Counted from the first letter of the stretch, positions 50,295 to 60,210 are shown. The stretch is 64,000 nt of DNA from Verrucomicrobiota bacterium (GCA_028293545.1 JAQGOP010000053.1:186001-250000), one strand, 5' to 3'. Numbers and translations are program-made. Notes: generated by a model from the sequence alone, not told the origin.

Positions 50295-53200
50295 TCAGTA
50301 AATGCCGGCGCGCTGCTCTGCGTCCTCCTTCTCCTGGCCCACGAGGTCCGACTCGAAATGCGTGATCCACGACAAAGCGAAGGCGCTCAGCGCGGGATTT
50401 TTTTCCTGCTCGAGTTTCTTTAAGACTGCGATCCGGCGCCGGGTGTAGGGGACGCGTGAACCGTTCGAGGAGAACGACCAGAGGTTGGCGCCGATTTCGC
50501 CGACATGCTCCTCCCGGGCCAGCTCGCGCATGAGGGTCAGGATCAGCGGATGCCATTCGAACTCGCCCTGGTCGGTTGTTGTCACGAGCGCTGTATTCCG
50601 GAACAGCGTGGATAGGGCGTCCGGATGCGCCCGAAACCATGCGAGCGCCGTGGCTTCCGGCACGTTCCAGAACGGGCTGTAAAACCGCTCCAAGTTCCGG
50701 CCGGTGGCATCGAAGCCCGAGTCGGCGGCCAGCAAGAGCGCCACCCGGAAAGAATGCTGGCCCAAAAGACCCGATCCCACGACCGGCCACACCTTGTCGC
50801 CATGCGTGCCCAAGAGCACCGCGAGGATCCTCTTCCGCGTGTTGTCGAACGAGATCCCGGTGTCTTCGTTCTCCTCCGCCGCCACGATTTGACGGGCGAG
50901 CGAGACCGCAAGCGCCTCGTCCTTCTTTCCGTTCCCGAAAAGACGGTTCACCTGCTTCTCCCAAAACAGGCCCTCCTGGTCGTGTGCGTTCGCCACGAAC
51001 GCAGGATCCATCATTAGCTCCCGGATGGCTGCGCGGGTCGCCTTCCATTTCGTCGGGTCCTTTTCCGCGAAGCGGGACAGGACGAGGTAAACCGGGGCGA
51101 CCGCCGCGGAATTTTTGCGGGCAATGGGCATGAGCAAATCGATCAGCGCACTGGCAGCCATGATGCCGTCGATGGGAGCGTAACTGAGTTCCGCCAGCGT
51201 CTGCGGCGGAAGTCGTCCTTCGCCAACCAGCTGAGCCACCGTGTTAATGTCGCCTCCAGTCAGGGGGCGCGAACGCGCGAGCTGCAGGTACAGCGTGTTC
51301 AAGGCGTCGTCCTTTGCGACGGCGTCCAAGGTGTGCGCGATTACCTTGGGATCGGACTGGGAGAGAAAGCCCATCAGGAGAGTCGCGTTCCGCTTTTCCG
51401 CTGTGACCACTCTCAATTCCTTCAGCGCCCAGTCAGCAAAATCGAGTCCATTGGGGACGGTCTTCGCGAGACCCGCCCCGAATTCATATGCCTTGTCCTG
51501 GTTGCCGGTCAGCAGCTCGCCTGCATTGGGCATCTGCTGCCACGACGCGCCGAGTTCTTCGCCGAGTGTTCTCGCCTCGATCCCTGCCGTGTCGATGAAG
51601 TCCCCTTGCTCGTTTTTCCGGTGCCGAAACCCGGCGACCGTCACGGTCTGTTTCAGCTGGAGCGCCAAGTCCTGCGGCACCAGTAGCTGACGAAGCGCTT
51701 CGAGCTTCCCGCGCACCTCGGACGATTGCTTTGGCGCGTCGTGCTCCAGCGCGATCTCGATCGCGGTTCGTGCTTCGGGCCAAAAATTTCCCCGCACCTT
51801 AGCGAACCCAACGACCAGCGGCGTGATCCGGTCCAAAGTCGGCGCGTGCAGCAGGGTGCGCAGGCGCTGGCCTGCCGTTTTGCGCGCCGTGGAGCCCACT
51901 GTGCCGTCCTCTTCCGCGACTTTCATCAGCCGCTCGAAGACCGCCACTTGGAAGTCCCACAGGTCCTGCCATGTCTTCGGTTCCCAGTCCTTCTCTGGCA
52001 ATTGTGTCCCCCGGATTTCCACCCCGCCTCCGCGCGTGAACGAACCGCCCTGCAGCGCCGTCCCCATTGCCGAAACCGCAATCAGCCGCACCGCTTCCTC
52101 GGAACTGCCCAAGGCCGCTTCGAGGACGTTCAAGCGTTCCAGCGCCGGTCGCTGCGTCCCGCTCAAGAACGGCTGGTACAGTTGGATGAACTGCCCCGTC
52201 GCATTGTTGGACCATGTTTCGTTTTCCGCCGCCGCGAACTTGAGAAGCAGAGTCGCCGCCCGTTCGAAAAGATGCGCGGGCCAGCACAGTTTCTCCAGGG
52301 CCGTCACCAAGTTGCGCCGGGTTTTCCCGGCGATCTCGTTGAGCGATGGCATCGAACGGGGCGATACGAGGCGGTGCAACGCGCCAAGGGCGGATTCTGG
52401 GTTGATTTCAGAAAGGGCGCGGAAGAGCTGCGAACCCGCCGGGGTGAACATCAATTCCGCTTGCATAAAAGGGCCGTTGGGCCCGCACAATTCGGTGGTC
52501 AATTTGTTGAGCCGGTTCGAAAAGCTGAGGAGCCTCAGCCGGTCGCACAACGCCCCAACGAGCTTCTGCCGTTCCAAGTCCGGCAGGAGGGTCGTCATCA
52601 ATTCCTGCGTTGCCGCCTCCCACCAGTTGGCCGCCAGGGCCACGGCGATGGGCCGCGGGGCGACGATCCAGTAGTTGCCGACCGGCTGGATGATCCTGCG
52701 GCGCACGAGCTCCACCACGCGCTGGCGCAAGACCGCGTCACTCGGAAGTTCGCAGATTTTCTCCCGGACGAAGGAAACTTGGCCCGCCACGTCGCCGGCG
52801 ACCCCGACATGCGAGAAGACAGCGAGTGCCTCCAGGATCGCGAGCGCGGGCTTGTCGGGCGGCTTTCGCCCCCAGAGCAGCTTTTCCACGAATTTCCCCT
52901 CGTTCAACTGATCCAAGCTCGGCGCTGCCTTCTGCTGGGCCATCCAGACGGCGATGATGGGAAAGCCCTCGCTGAACGCCGCAATCGCCCGCACCTCCGC
53001 ATCGGTGAGCGTCTGGAATGCCGTCACTCCGCGCAGAATCTTTTCGACGATGTCGACCGACGACTCGGGTTTCAGTTCGATCGCAAAATTATCGCTCGGC
53101 AACTTTTGCTCCTCAAAATCGATCGTGATCAGGCTCACCCTCGACTGCACCGCCTCCGTGCTGCGCTTGAGGAGCGCATGGTGGGCCGGCGAACAATTGT

Positions 53201-54110
53201 CCGCCACGACTATCCCCGAGAGCCCTAAGTCCGCGATCTGCCGAATCGCCTCCATTTTTTCCCCTGCCTGCTCCTCGAGATCGAAGTAAACCACAAGGTC
53301 GCTAAGGGAGTGGCCAGTGGTCCTCTGGTCGGGCTTGAGCGCCTCCAACACGAGCCGGGTCTTTCCCAATCCTGACGGTCCGAACACGCGGACGGTCTGC
53401 CGTGGTTTCTGGAGGACGTCGCGCAGTGTGTCCCGGTGCTGCTCCAACACAGGGTTCGTCGCGTACGGATAATCCGCGAACGCCTTGTCCGTGGACCACT
53501 GCGGCCAGGTGCGCATCGCGGTGTCCGGCGCGAGCTTGAGGGTCGCCGTCACATAGGCCCGGGCGGAACTGTGGCGATTAGCCCACGCGGAAATTTTGTC
53601 ACCGTCGAGAAAGGCCAGTTGCGCATTTTTATAGCCCGCGGCGACGAGCGCCGCGCGGGCGGCCGCCAAGCGCTCTTCAATTTTCTGTGCGCCGTAACAA
53701 TGTGAGCAGAAAAAACAGTAGCACCCATTGGCATCCAGCACTTCCTTAACCATGGCCTTTACGCGCGGCGCCGCGGACTTTAGTTTTTTCGCCTTCTTCC
53801 CCGTCGTTTTCTTTCCCTTCTTTTCGACCATCACCACCTCCGCGGCGCACTCCGCCTTCCCGAGTTCCTGCGCCTTCACTTGGTACACCGTGAATTCGTT
53901 CGGAATGTAGTCCGAAGTCATGAGCGGGGTCTTCCACCTTCCGTCCTCGCCACCATCGGCCACTGTAATCACACTGGGAACATGAATGCCGCTCGCGGCG
54001 ACGTCTCGGACCTGGGCCTCGGCGTAGAGGAGGATGCGCAGAAGCTTCGCAAGATCCACTGGGGTCAGCCGCGCCAGGTCTTTCCCCTCAATCTCGTTCA
54101 GTTGATGCAT
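50295..54110 (-). CDS. STAND NTPase with N-terminal nuclease-like domain (Avs-like)
   Basis: This is a 1271-residue protein. Residues 15-80 contain a restriction-endonuclease-like core: Asp52-Gly-Gly-Glu55-Asp56, then 'TVYQVKAQ' (Gln77-x-Lys79). A Lys-rich linker (94-118) follows, then a Cys cluster 'GCYCFFCSHCYG' (129-140). The NTPase has Walker A 'GPSGLGKTR' (244-252) and Walker-B-like 'GIVVADNC'. The remaining 800 residues look like a helical repeat solenoid. This effector-NTPase-sensor plan is that of antiviral STAND (Avs) proteins, which oligomerise on binding a phage protein and then cut DNA. The assignment is by architecture; the sensor target is unknown. It is convergent with dnaE2 (47 bases apart). 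Confidence 0.75.
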   Translation of the reverse strand: MHQLNEIEGKDLARLTPVDLAKLLRILLYAEAQVRDVAASGIHVPSVITVADGGEDGRWKTPLMTSDYIPNEFTVYQVKAQELGKAECAAEVVMVEKKGKKTTGKKAKKLKSAAPRVKAMVKEVLDANGCYCFFCSHCYGAQKIEERLAAARAALVAAGYKNAQLAFLDGDKISAWANRHSSARAYVTATLKLAPDTAMRTWPQWSTDKAFADYPYATNPVLEQHRDTLRDVLQKPRQTVRVFGPSGLGKTRLVLEALKPDQRTTGHSLSDLVVYFDLEEQAGEKMEAIRQIADLGLSGIVVADNCSPAHHALLKRSTEAVQSRVSLITIDFEEQKLPSDNFAIELKPESSVDIVEKILRGVTAFQTLTDAEVRAIAAFSEGFPIIAVWMAQQKAAPSLDQLNEGKFVEKLLWGRKPPDKPALAILEALAVFSHVGVAGDVAGQVSFVREKICELPSDAVLRQRVVELVRRRIIQPVGNYWIVAPRPIAVALAANWWEAATQELMTTLLPDLERQKLVGALCDRLRLLSFSNRLNKLTTELCGPNGPFMQAELMFTPAGSQLFRALSEINPESALGALHRLVSPRSMPSLNEIAGKTRRNLVTALEKLCWPAHLFERAATLLLKFAAAENETWSNNATGQFIQLYQPFLSGTQRPALERLNVLEAALGSSEEAVRLIAVSAMGTALQGGSFTRGGGVEIRGTQLPEKDWEPKTWQDLWDFQVAVFERLMKVAEEDGTVGSTARKTAGQRLRTLLHAPTLDRITPLVVGFAKVRGNFWPEARTAIEIALEHDAPKQSSEVRGKLEALRQLLVPQDLALQLKQTVTVAGFRHRKNEQGDFIDTAGIEARTLGEELGASWQQMPNAGELLTGNQDKAYEFGAGLAKTVPNGLDFADWALKELRVVTAEKRNATLLMGFLSQSDPKVIAHTLDAVAKDDALNTLYLQLARSRPLTGGDINTVAQLVGEGRLPPQTLAELSYAPIDGIMAASALIDLLMPIARKNSAAVAPVYLVLSRFAEKDPTKWKATRAAIRELMMDPAFVANAHDQEGLFWEKQVNRLFGNGKKDEALAVSLARQIVAAEENEDTGISFDNTRKRILAVLLGTHGDKVWPVVGSGLLGQHSFRVALLLAADSGFDATGRNLERFYSPFWNVPEATALAWFRAHPDALSTLFRNTALVTTTDQGEFEWHPLILTLMRELAREEHVGEIGANLWSFSSNGSRVPYTRRRIAVLKKLEQEKNPALSAFALSWITHFESDLVGQEKEDAEQRAGIY

Positions 54111-54402
54111 GATAAAGGGAAGAGTGCGGAAGCCGCCGTCCCGTTCAAAGGAAATGCAGGTCGCCGTCTCGTTTCGCGCCCCCGAAGGCGCGGAGTCGTC
54201 TCACTCGGCTAAAGCAGATGCGGGCCGTTTCGGTGGCTTCTTCTGCGTCAGCGGTTCCCCCGGGCATGCCGGATAGCTGGGTGCGCGCAAAAAATCGGCG
54301 ACCTGAGCAGTTCGCCCAGAGCCCACCGGATCGAGTAGTCCGCATACAGCTCCGTTGCGTTGTCGAGCCAGAGAGGTGTTTGCGCGGGGTCCAGAATGAG
54401 CG

Positions 54403-54825
54403 TCAGCTCCGACTACGCGAGGAGGACCCGGCTCGCCCCGGGTCGGTGCGGCGACTGCGCGATCCGCAACAGGTCCTTTCCCGACTCGCGTGAAACAGCG
54501 CAGGAAACTTTTCCCGACTCGTCGCGATCACATCGACCACGATCGCTTCGGCGTATTCCAATCCCATTGGCGTCGTCCGCTGGAGGATCCCGCGCCGCGC
54601 GGGCGGTGCGCCGACCCTCAAGTCCGGGAGCATGCCTATTGATTGGAGCCGCAGGAAAATTTCCTTCCGTCGCTGCCGGGCAAGCACGATCGATTCCGTC
54701 CGCAGCTTGTCTTTTGTCTTCATCGTGGGATGCACCGCGCAGTAGAGCCACCAGGTCCGGCCATGCAGGCAGAGGTGATGGTTCGCGTTTTCGGTCGCAC
54801 GTGGTTTGGGCAGTCGGGTAGGCAT
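54403..54825 (-). CDS. Short integrase-arm-like protein
   Basis: The first ~60 residues, 'MPTRLPKPRATENANHHLCL' then 'HGRTWWLYCAVHP' and 'KLRTESIVLARQRRKEIFLRLQ', resemble the N-terminal arm of tyrosine recombinases. That arm carries a three-stranded sheet reading H.L...G.WW.. and a helix of the 'EAR.RR...L' kind. No catalytic domain follows. The remaining 80 residues are less protein-like near the end (SRSRRTDPGRAGSSSRSRS), and other frames look more natural there, so the 3' part may be frameshifted or decayed. The 292 bases downstream (54111-54402) contain no gene I can support. Confidence 0.5.
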   Translation of the reverse strand: MPTRLPKPRATENANHHLCLHGRTWWLYCAVHPTMKTKDKLRTESIVLARQRRKEIFLRLQSIGMLPDLRVGAPPARRGILQRTTPMGLEYAEAIVVDVIATSREKFPALFHASRERTCCGSRSRRTDPGRAGSSSRSRS

Positions 54826-54835
54826 GGCATCAAAG

Positions 54836-54991
54836 CTACTCGGCGTGGGCGGCGGCCGGCGGGGGCGGAGCGGGTTCGAACGCGTGGAGCACGTGCGTCA
54901 GCGAGGCGAACCACAGGGCCGCGAGGACTATCATAAAGAGCGTGACCGCGACGGTGGCGATCGTCTCGGCCGCGTGGTCCGATGTTTTCAT
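54836..54991 (-). CDS. Small single-span membrane protein (51 residues)
   Basis: ATG 54991 to TAG 54836 encodes MKTSDHAAETIATVAVTLFM and then 'IVLAALWFASLTHVLHAFEP' plus a Pro/Ala tail. It has one clear hydrophobic span with a short polar N-terminus. The ribosome binding site is weak. It lies 10 bases upstream of the integrase-arm-like gene on the same strand, so the two could be co-transcribed. No family is recognised; a real product is plausible because the hydrophobic pattern is clean, but the size makes this uncertain. Confidence 0.45.
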   Translation of the reverse strand: MKTSDHAAETIATVAVTLFMIVLAALWFASLTHVLHAFEPAPPPPAAAHAE

Positions 54992-55311
54992 GAGAAAGAA
55001 ATGACCGCCGGCGGGAGGTCAGGCCCGGCGGCGGTGAACACAACACAACTTCTGACGGAGCGCCGCCGGATACCAGCCGGTGGCGGAAGGGAAAGGGGTG
55101 GGGCCATGCACAGGTGACGCCCTCCGTGTTCGAACCATCGATTGTCCAAAGGGTCGAGGGCGTCAGAGTTATAACGCCCGATCGCGCATTTTCCGGGCTC
55201 GGCCGAACCCCATTACAGCGTTTGGCGTAAGCGCCGAGCGCACCTTGGAAATGAAGTGGACACTCGATTCCAAACGGCGCAGATGCTGCTCCGGTTCTCT
55301 CGCCCCCTCGA
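54992..55311. promoter_or_regulatory. Upstream region of the ECF sigma-FecR locus
   Basis: These 320 bases lie between the small membrane gene (minus) and the ECF sigma gene (plus). They should hold the sigma gene's promoter. I found no confident -35/-10 pair and no coding sequence. An inverted motif, CGCCGCCGG..CCAGCCGG near 55061, is GC-rich and of unclear meaning. Confidence 0.3.
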
Positions 55312-55902
55312 ATGAATCCGTCCGCCTTGACCACCGCCGCGACCTTGCCAGCACCCCCCTGCGTGGCGCTGTCGCCATTGTCGGATCAATCGGGTTGGTT
55401 CGAGGCGGAAGTCCTGCCGCTCGACGGGATGCTGCGCACCTACCTCCGGGGCAAATTCCCGAACTTGGGCGACATCGATGACGTGCTCCAAGAGACCTAC
55501 ACGCGAACCCTCCGGGCGCGCCAAGCCAAAGGCGAAATCGCGGACATCCGCCCCTATCTCTTCGTCACCGCGCGCAATGCCGCCATCGACTACTTCCGCC
55601 GCGCCCACGGAAATATGATGCAGCCTCTGACGGAATTGGAGTCCTTGTCCGTGGTAGAGGAGGCACCCGATGCCGCCGAACGAACCGCCCATGACCAGGA
55701 ACTCTCCCTTTTGCACCAGGCGATCGATGCCCTCCCGCTCAAGCGCCGAGAAGTGTTCATTCTCTGCAAACTCCAGAAGCTGTCGCACCGCGAGGCCGCG
55801 GAAAAACTCGGGGTCTCCGAAAACACCGTCGAGGGTTACCTTGCCCGGGGCATGATCCAGTGCCGGGCGTTTTTGAAACTGCACGGCCTTCCCGCCAAAT
55901 AG
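55312..55902 (+). CDS. ECF-type sigma factor (FecI-like)
   Basis: This is a 196-residue sigma-70-family protein. Region 2 is seen as 'LRTYLRGKFPNLGDIDDVLQETYTRTLRA' and 'DIRPYLFVTARNAAIDYFRR'. Region 4 is 'ALPLKRREVFILCKLQKLSHREAAEKLGVSENTVEGYLARGM'. It should direct transcription of the TonB receptor and peptidase genes when released or activated by FecR. The stop is four bases before the fecR-like gene, so the pair is co-transcribed. The 30-residue N-terminal extension is low complexity; a later start is possible. Confidence 0.9.
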   Translation: MNPSALTTAATLPAPPCVALSPLSDQSGWFEAEVLPLDGMLRTYLRGKFPNLGDIDDVLQETYTRTLRARQAKGEIADIRPYLFVTARNAAIDYFRRAHGNMMQPLTELESLSVVEEAPDAAERTAHDQELSLLHQAIDALPLKRREVFILCKLQKLSHREAAEKLGVSENTVEGYLARGMIQCRAFLKLHGLPAK

Positions 55903-55906
55903 CCCG

Positions 55907-56956
55907 ATGTCCTCCGACCCCCAAGCACTCGACGAACCCTCCGATGCCGAAGTGACGGCCGGCATCTGGGTCGCACGCTGCGAGCAGGGGCTCTCGGCCA
56001 AGCAGGAGCGTGAATTCCAAGCCTGGCTCGCCGAGGATCCGTCCCATTCGACGTACTTCGATCAATTGAGCGAAACTTACCGCCGGTTCGACCAGGTCGA
56101 GTCGACGCCTGCGGACGCTGCCGCCACGTCCGGGCCCGGGCGTGATCCTTATGGTTTCAACGGGAAGGGAAAGGCCTCCCGTCGCAGCTTCTGGTGGGCG
56201 CTGCCGCTCGCCGCGGCGGCGGCGATCACCTTGGGTTACGTGAACTGGTGGCGGCCGATGCATTTCACGGAAGCGGCTGCGACCGAGATCGGCCACCTAC
56301 GCACGATGAAGCTGCCGGACGGTTCGTTCATCCAACTGAACACGGACACGGTCGTGAAGGTGGCGTATTCTCCCAGCGAGCGAAGGATCAAATTGGATCA
56401 GGGCGAAGCCCACTTCACCGTCGCGAAGAATCCGGACCGCCCCTTTATCGTCGAGGCGAACGGCGTCGCCGTCCGCGCAGTAGGAACTGCCTTTAACATT
56501 CGTCTCCGGCAGGGCTCTGCGGTCGAAGTGCTGGTTACCGAGGGCAAAGTTCAGGTCAACGATTTGGCCCAAGGCGGTTCGCTTCTGCCCAAGTCGCCGA
56601 CCCTCGAGGTTCCGGTTTTGTCCGCGGGCGAACGCGTGACCGTCACCGCCCACGTTGTTCCGGAGAATACAGCGCCTGCCGTCGTCGCGGTGCCTAAAGA
56701 CGAGGTCACGCGTGAACTCGCCTGGGAGTCGAAGCAGCTCCGCTTCCAACTCGCTCCGCTCTCCGAGATCGTCGCCGAGTTCAACCGCTACAACCGACAC
56801 AAGCTCGTCATCGACGACCCCGTGCTCGCGGCCAAGACCTACGGCGGCGCCTTCCAAGCCGACGACCCGGAGCGCTTCGTCCGGATGCTGAACGAAAATT
56901 TCCAAATCGAAGCGGTGGAGCGGGGGAACGAGACCGTACTGCGCCTCGCGCGCTAG
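55907..56956 (+). CDS. FecR-family anti-sigma / signal transducer
   Basis: This is a 349-residue inner-membrane protein. A cytoplasmic sigma-binding part ('AGIWVARCEQGLSAKQEREFQAWLAEDPSHSTYFDQL') is followed by one membrane span (FWWALPLAAAAAITLGYVNW, about 96-115). A periplasmic FecR domain comes next ('TMKLPDGSFIQLNTDTVVKVAYSPSERRIKLDQGEAHFTVAKN', 'VGTAFNIRL'). The C-terminus ('LSEIVAEFNRYNRHKLVIDDPVL') is an STN-like piece that contacts the receptor. It relays ligand occupancy of the outer-membrane receptor to the sigma factor upstream. Confidence 0.92.
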   Translation: MSSDPQALDEPSDAEVTAGIWVARCEQGLSAKQEREFQAWLAEDPSHSTYFDQLSETYRRFDQVESTPADAAATSGPGRDPYGFNGKGKASRRSFWWALPLAAAAAITLGYVNWWRPMHFTEAAATEIGHLRTMKLPDGSFIQLNTDTVVKVAYSPSERRIKLDQGEAHFTVAKNPDRPFIVEANGVAVRAVGTAFNIRLRQGSAVEVLVTEGKVQVNDLAQGGSLLPKSPTLEVPVLSAGERVTVTAHVVPENTAPAVVAVPKDEVTRELAWESKQLRFQLAPLSEIVAEFNRYNRHKLVIDDPVLAAKTYGGAFQADDPERFVRMLNENFQIEAVERGNETVLRLAR

Positions 56957-57063
56957 TCGCCTTCTCCGGTCTTCGAAGGAAAATTACATTTTCGGGAAAT
57001 CGCGTGGATGGTTTTTGGCCCTCCCTGCGTGGTACGAGTGCCGGAAATTTTCTCCGGCCCAAT

Positions 57064-60000
57064 ATGACCCTCACCTCCCTCCGCTTCGGTAAGGCCTTCC
57101 GCGCGAGCTTTGCCGCGCTGCTCTGCGTCCTCCTCACTGCGCTCACTCTCCACGCTGCCACTACCGAGAAGAAGACATTTTCGGTTCCCAGCGGCACGGC
57201 TTTCGAGACCCTGAAAGATTTCACGGCTCAGTCCGGCGACCAGTTGCTTTATTCCGGTGACGACATTGCAGCGGTCCGCACGAACGCGGTGAACGGATCT
57301 TACACCGCTGCCGAAGCCCTGAGCCGCATGTTTGCGGGGACCGGTTTGACCGTCGTGCAGAATAAAAAAGACGGGAGCTTGAGCCTGAGGAAGGAATCAC
57401 CCGCGGAAGCAAAAAACGACTCAAGCCGTCCGGCAGGCAGTCGGACGGCGCGAAATGAAGATGGGGTCCTGAAGCTCGATACGTTCGAGGTGATGGATTC
57501 GAAGCTGCTGAATATGGACATTAAGCGCTCTGTCGACGACCCGCAGCCCTATGTAATTTTCGACCACGCAAAGATCGAGCGATCGGGCGCCATCAATATC
57601 GAAGACTTTCTTCGGCAACGTTTGGCGATGAACCTTCCCAACTCTTCGAACAGCCAGGCGGGCTTCTCTGGCGGAGATACGAGTGCGATCAATTTACGCG
57701 GCTTGGGAGCCAACCAAACCCTCATCTTGATTGATGGTCGCCGCACCGCCCGAACTTCAAGCGGTTTCAGCTTGGGTCAGGCAGATCTCAATGGAATCCC
57801 GCTTGCCGCGATCGAGCGAATTGAAGTGCTTCCGACAACGGCCTCCGCGATCTACGGGGGCGAGGCGACGGGGGGCGTGATTAATGTCATTCTCCGGCGC
57901 GATTATGCAGGAGCCGAACTTAAGCTTACCTACGACAATAGCTTCGATACCGATTCCGCCATTCGCCGGGCGGATTTTTCGGCCGGTTACACCACAGAGA
58001 ACGGGAAGACAAATTTGCTTTTAGCAGCGACCTACTCGTCGAGCAACGACCTCTTGACTAGGGACCGCGACTTCATGACGAAGGGGAGGAGTATTCTTTT
58101 GGCGAACAATCCTGCCGCGCTTCAGCCGGGCTCTTCCGTCCCGTTGGGTACGACTGCAAATATACGCAGCGCCAATGGTACGATCCTCGTCCTCAAGAAT
58201 GGTCAGTCGCTCAATTCCACATTTACCTCGAGTCCTGGTGGCTACCCGGGGGCCGCGACTGACCAAGGTGTCGCGCTCGTTGCCAATGCGGGCCGCTACA
58301 ATCTCGGCCTGAGCCCCGATGCTGCCGCCTTTGGCGGCGGCGGAAACACCCTGCTCAACAGTCCTGTGATCAAGTCGATTTCCGGATCCGCCCGCCATCG
58401 TCTTAACGATATCGTCCAAGTATTCGCCGAGGCATCGCATTCCGAGAATCTCGGTTACCAGCAGACCAATCAGTTCGCTAGCGCAGTGACCGTACCCATC
58501 AGCGCACCCACTAATCCCTTTCAGCAAGCAATCCAAGTTCGGGTGGCGAATTCGTCCTTAAATGGAACGGCTACCTCCAAGAGTGCCTACGATCGTGTCG
58601 CGGCTGGCGTGATCCTAAAGCTGCCCGCCGACTGGATGCTTGGGTCCGACTTCACTTGGACGCGCGCAGCCATCAGCTACCAACTGCCGCAAGCGGTCAA
58701 CGGCGCGTTCGTGAATGCCGTTGGCAATGGCACGGTCGACTTACTCCGCGACCCCGCGACGCAACCGCAGGATTTCACTTCTTACTACGCCGGGCCTGCC
58801 GCCGTGGTGCCGCCCTTGCGTTCTACGATGAAGGACTATGCGGTGAGGGCGAGCGGCCCTGTTGGAAAATTCGAGCGGTCACCGCGGCTTTCTTTTTTGC
58901 TGGAGCGCCGGGATGCGGATTTTGAGCAGGCGATCGAGACGCTGTATTCGTCGACCGGTGTGACCGGCATTCTTTTTCCGGACCGCACGCAAACCGTTCA
59001 GAGCGCCTATGCCGAGATGCGGGTGCCCGTGTTTTCGAAAGTAAACGCTCAACTCGGTGCCCAACGCCTAGACCTGCAGTTTGCTGTTCGCTGGGACGAC
59101 TACGCCAGCCACAACGCGACAAATGTCATTTATTCACCTCCAGCGGCGCCGGTTTTAGCCCCAGGCGCGCGAAACCAGAGTCAGTTTACCTCGGTGAATC
59201 CGTTGATTGCGCTGAGTTACGAACCGATTCGTGGCGTCACCTTGCGTGCGAGTTATGGCAAGGGTTTCCTGCCACCTGAACTGAATCAAGTGGGAGTGCC
59301 CAACGCCCCGACTGCGTCGACGAGCCCCTTTGTCGATCCCAAACGTGGCAACACGGGCCCGGTGGCGACGTATCAATTAACGACGGGTGGGAACGCTGCA
59401 TTGCAGCCCGAACACTCAACGAGCACATCGGCCGGAATTATTCTCCAGCCGGCCCTGGTGCCGACTCTGCGTCTATCCGTCGACTACACCCGCATCAAGA
59501 AGCACGACAATATCCAGACGCTTTCGCTCCAGCAAATCCTCGACAACGAAAGCTTGTTTGCTAGTCGCGTCACACGCGGCCCCAATCTCCCCGGCGACCA
59601 GCCGGGCTGGGCGGGGCCCATCACTGCGATTGACGACACGCTTTTGAACGTTGCGACCGCGGAGGTCGATGCGATCGACGTGCAAACCGACGCGACGATA
59701 TCGTTGCACGAGTACGGCACGCTCGAGTTTTTCGCCGCAGGGAGTTGGGAATTGCGGTACAAGACGCAATTGGTGCCCACGGTTGCTGCCGTCAATCTCC
59801 TTGGTATCAGAACCGCAGATTCGATCCCGCTCCGCTTTAAATCCAACGTGGGCGTTACTTGGACCCGAGGGCATTTGTCCTTCGGATGGACCGCACGCTA
59901 TTTCTCCAGCTTTTTCGTGGCCGACCCAACGCTCGCGAGCAGTGCCACGGCAATACTGAATCAAGGGAACGGAGGCCGTATTCCCGCCGAGATCTATCAT

Positions 60001-60210
60001 GACGTTTTCGCCCGATATGCTTTCAGTCGTTCAACCGACAGTCAGACAGCAACCTGGCTGCTCCTGCGGGACGTCGACGTTCAGTTAGGCGTACGCAACG
60101 TGTTCAACCGCGAACCGCCGTTTGATAGCCGAACATCGCTCACTTACTATGCGGCGTTGGGTGACGCGCGCCTTGCCAGCTATTATATTAGCGTTACGAA
60201 GCACTTCTAA
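57064..60210 (+). CDS. TonB-dependent outer-membrane receptor with STN domain
   Basis: This is a 1048-residue receptor. A signal peptide (FRASFAALLCVLLTALTLHA) is followed by the STN signalling domain ('FSVPSGTAFETLKDFTAQSGDQLLYSGDDIAAV', residues ~40-105) that contacts FecR. Next come a linker, the plug ('INLRGLGANQTLILIDGRRTART', 'ERIEVLPTTASAIYGGEATGGVINVILRRDY') and a long beta-barrel ending in Phe (YYISVTKHF). ATG 57064 is chosen because the signal peptide begins there. With the sigma factor and FecR it forms a cell-surface signalling system. The ligand is not evident; the peptidase next door suggests a peptide. Confidence 0.93.
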   Translation: MTLTSLRFGKAFRASFAALLCVLLTALTLHAATTEKKTFSVPSGTAFETLKDFTAQSGDQLLYSGDDIAAVRTNAVNGSYTAAEALSRMFAGTGLTVVQNKKDGSLSLRKESPAEAKNDSSRPAGSRTARNEDGVLKLDTFEVMDSKLLNMDIKRSVDDPQPYVIFDHAKIERSGAINIEDFLRQRLAMNLPNSSNSQAGFSGGDTSAINLRGLGANQTLILIDGRRTARTSSGFSLGQADLNGIPLAAIERIEVLPTTASAIYGGEATGGVINVILRRDYAGAELKLTYDNSFDTDSAIRRADFSAGYTTENGKTNLLLAATYSSSNDLLTRDRDFMTKGRSILLANNPAALQPGSSVPLGTTANIRSANGTILVLKNGQSLNSTFTSSPGGYPGAATDQGVALVANAGRYNLGLSPDAAAFGGGGNTLLNSPVIKSISGSARHRLNDIVQVFAEASHSENLGYQQTNQFASAVTVPISAPTNPFQQAIQVRVANSSLNGTATSKSAYDRVAAGVILKLPADWMLGSDFTWTRAAISYQLPQAVNGAFVNAVGNGTVDLLRDPATQPQDFTSYYAGPAAVVPPLRSTMKDYAVRASGPVGKFERSPRLSFLLERRDADFEQAIETLYSSTGVTGILFPDRTQTVQSAYAEMRVPVFSKVNAQLGAQRLDLQFAVRWDDYASHNATNVIYSPPAAPVLAPGARNQSQFTSVNPLIALSYEPIRGVTLRASYGKGFLPPELNQVGVPNAPTASTSPFVDPKRGNTGPVATYQLTTGGNAALQPEHSTSTSAGIILQPALVPTLRLSVDYTRIKKHDNIQTLSLQQILDNESLFASRVTRGPNLPGDQPGWAGPITAIDDTLLNVATAEVDAIDVQTDATISLHEYGTLEFFAAGSWELRYKTQLVPTVAAVNLLGIRTADSIPLRFKSNVGVTWTRGHLSFGWTARYFSSFFVADPTLASSATAILNQGNGGRIPAEIYHDVFARYAFSRSTDSQTATWLLLRDVDVQLGVRNVFNREPPFDSRTSLTYYAALGDARLASYYISVTKHF

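Noticed and set aside
47668-51048. 1126-residue open frame on the minus strand
   Set aside because: It lies antisense to dnaE2 and beyond; the translation is Arg/Gly-rich with no motif. It is open only because of high-GC codon bias.
57421-57746. Two short minus-strand frames inside the TonB receptor
   Set aside because: Both are antisense to the plug domain and lack any start context.
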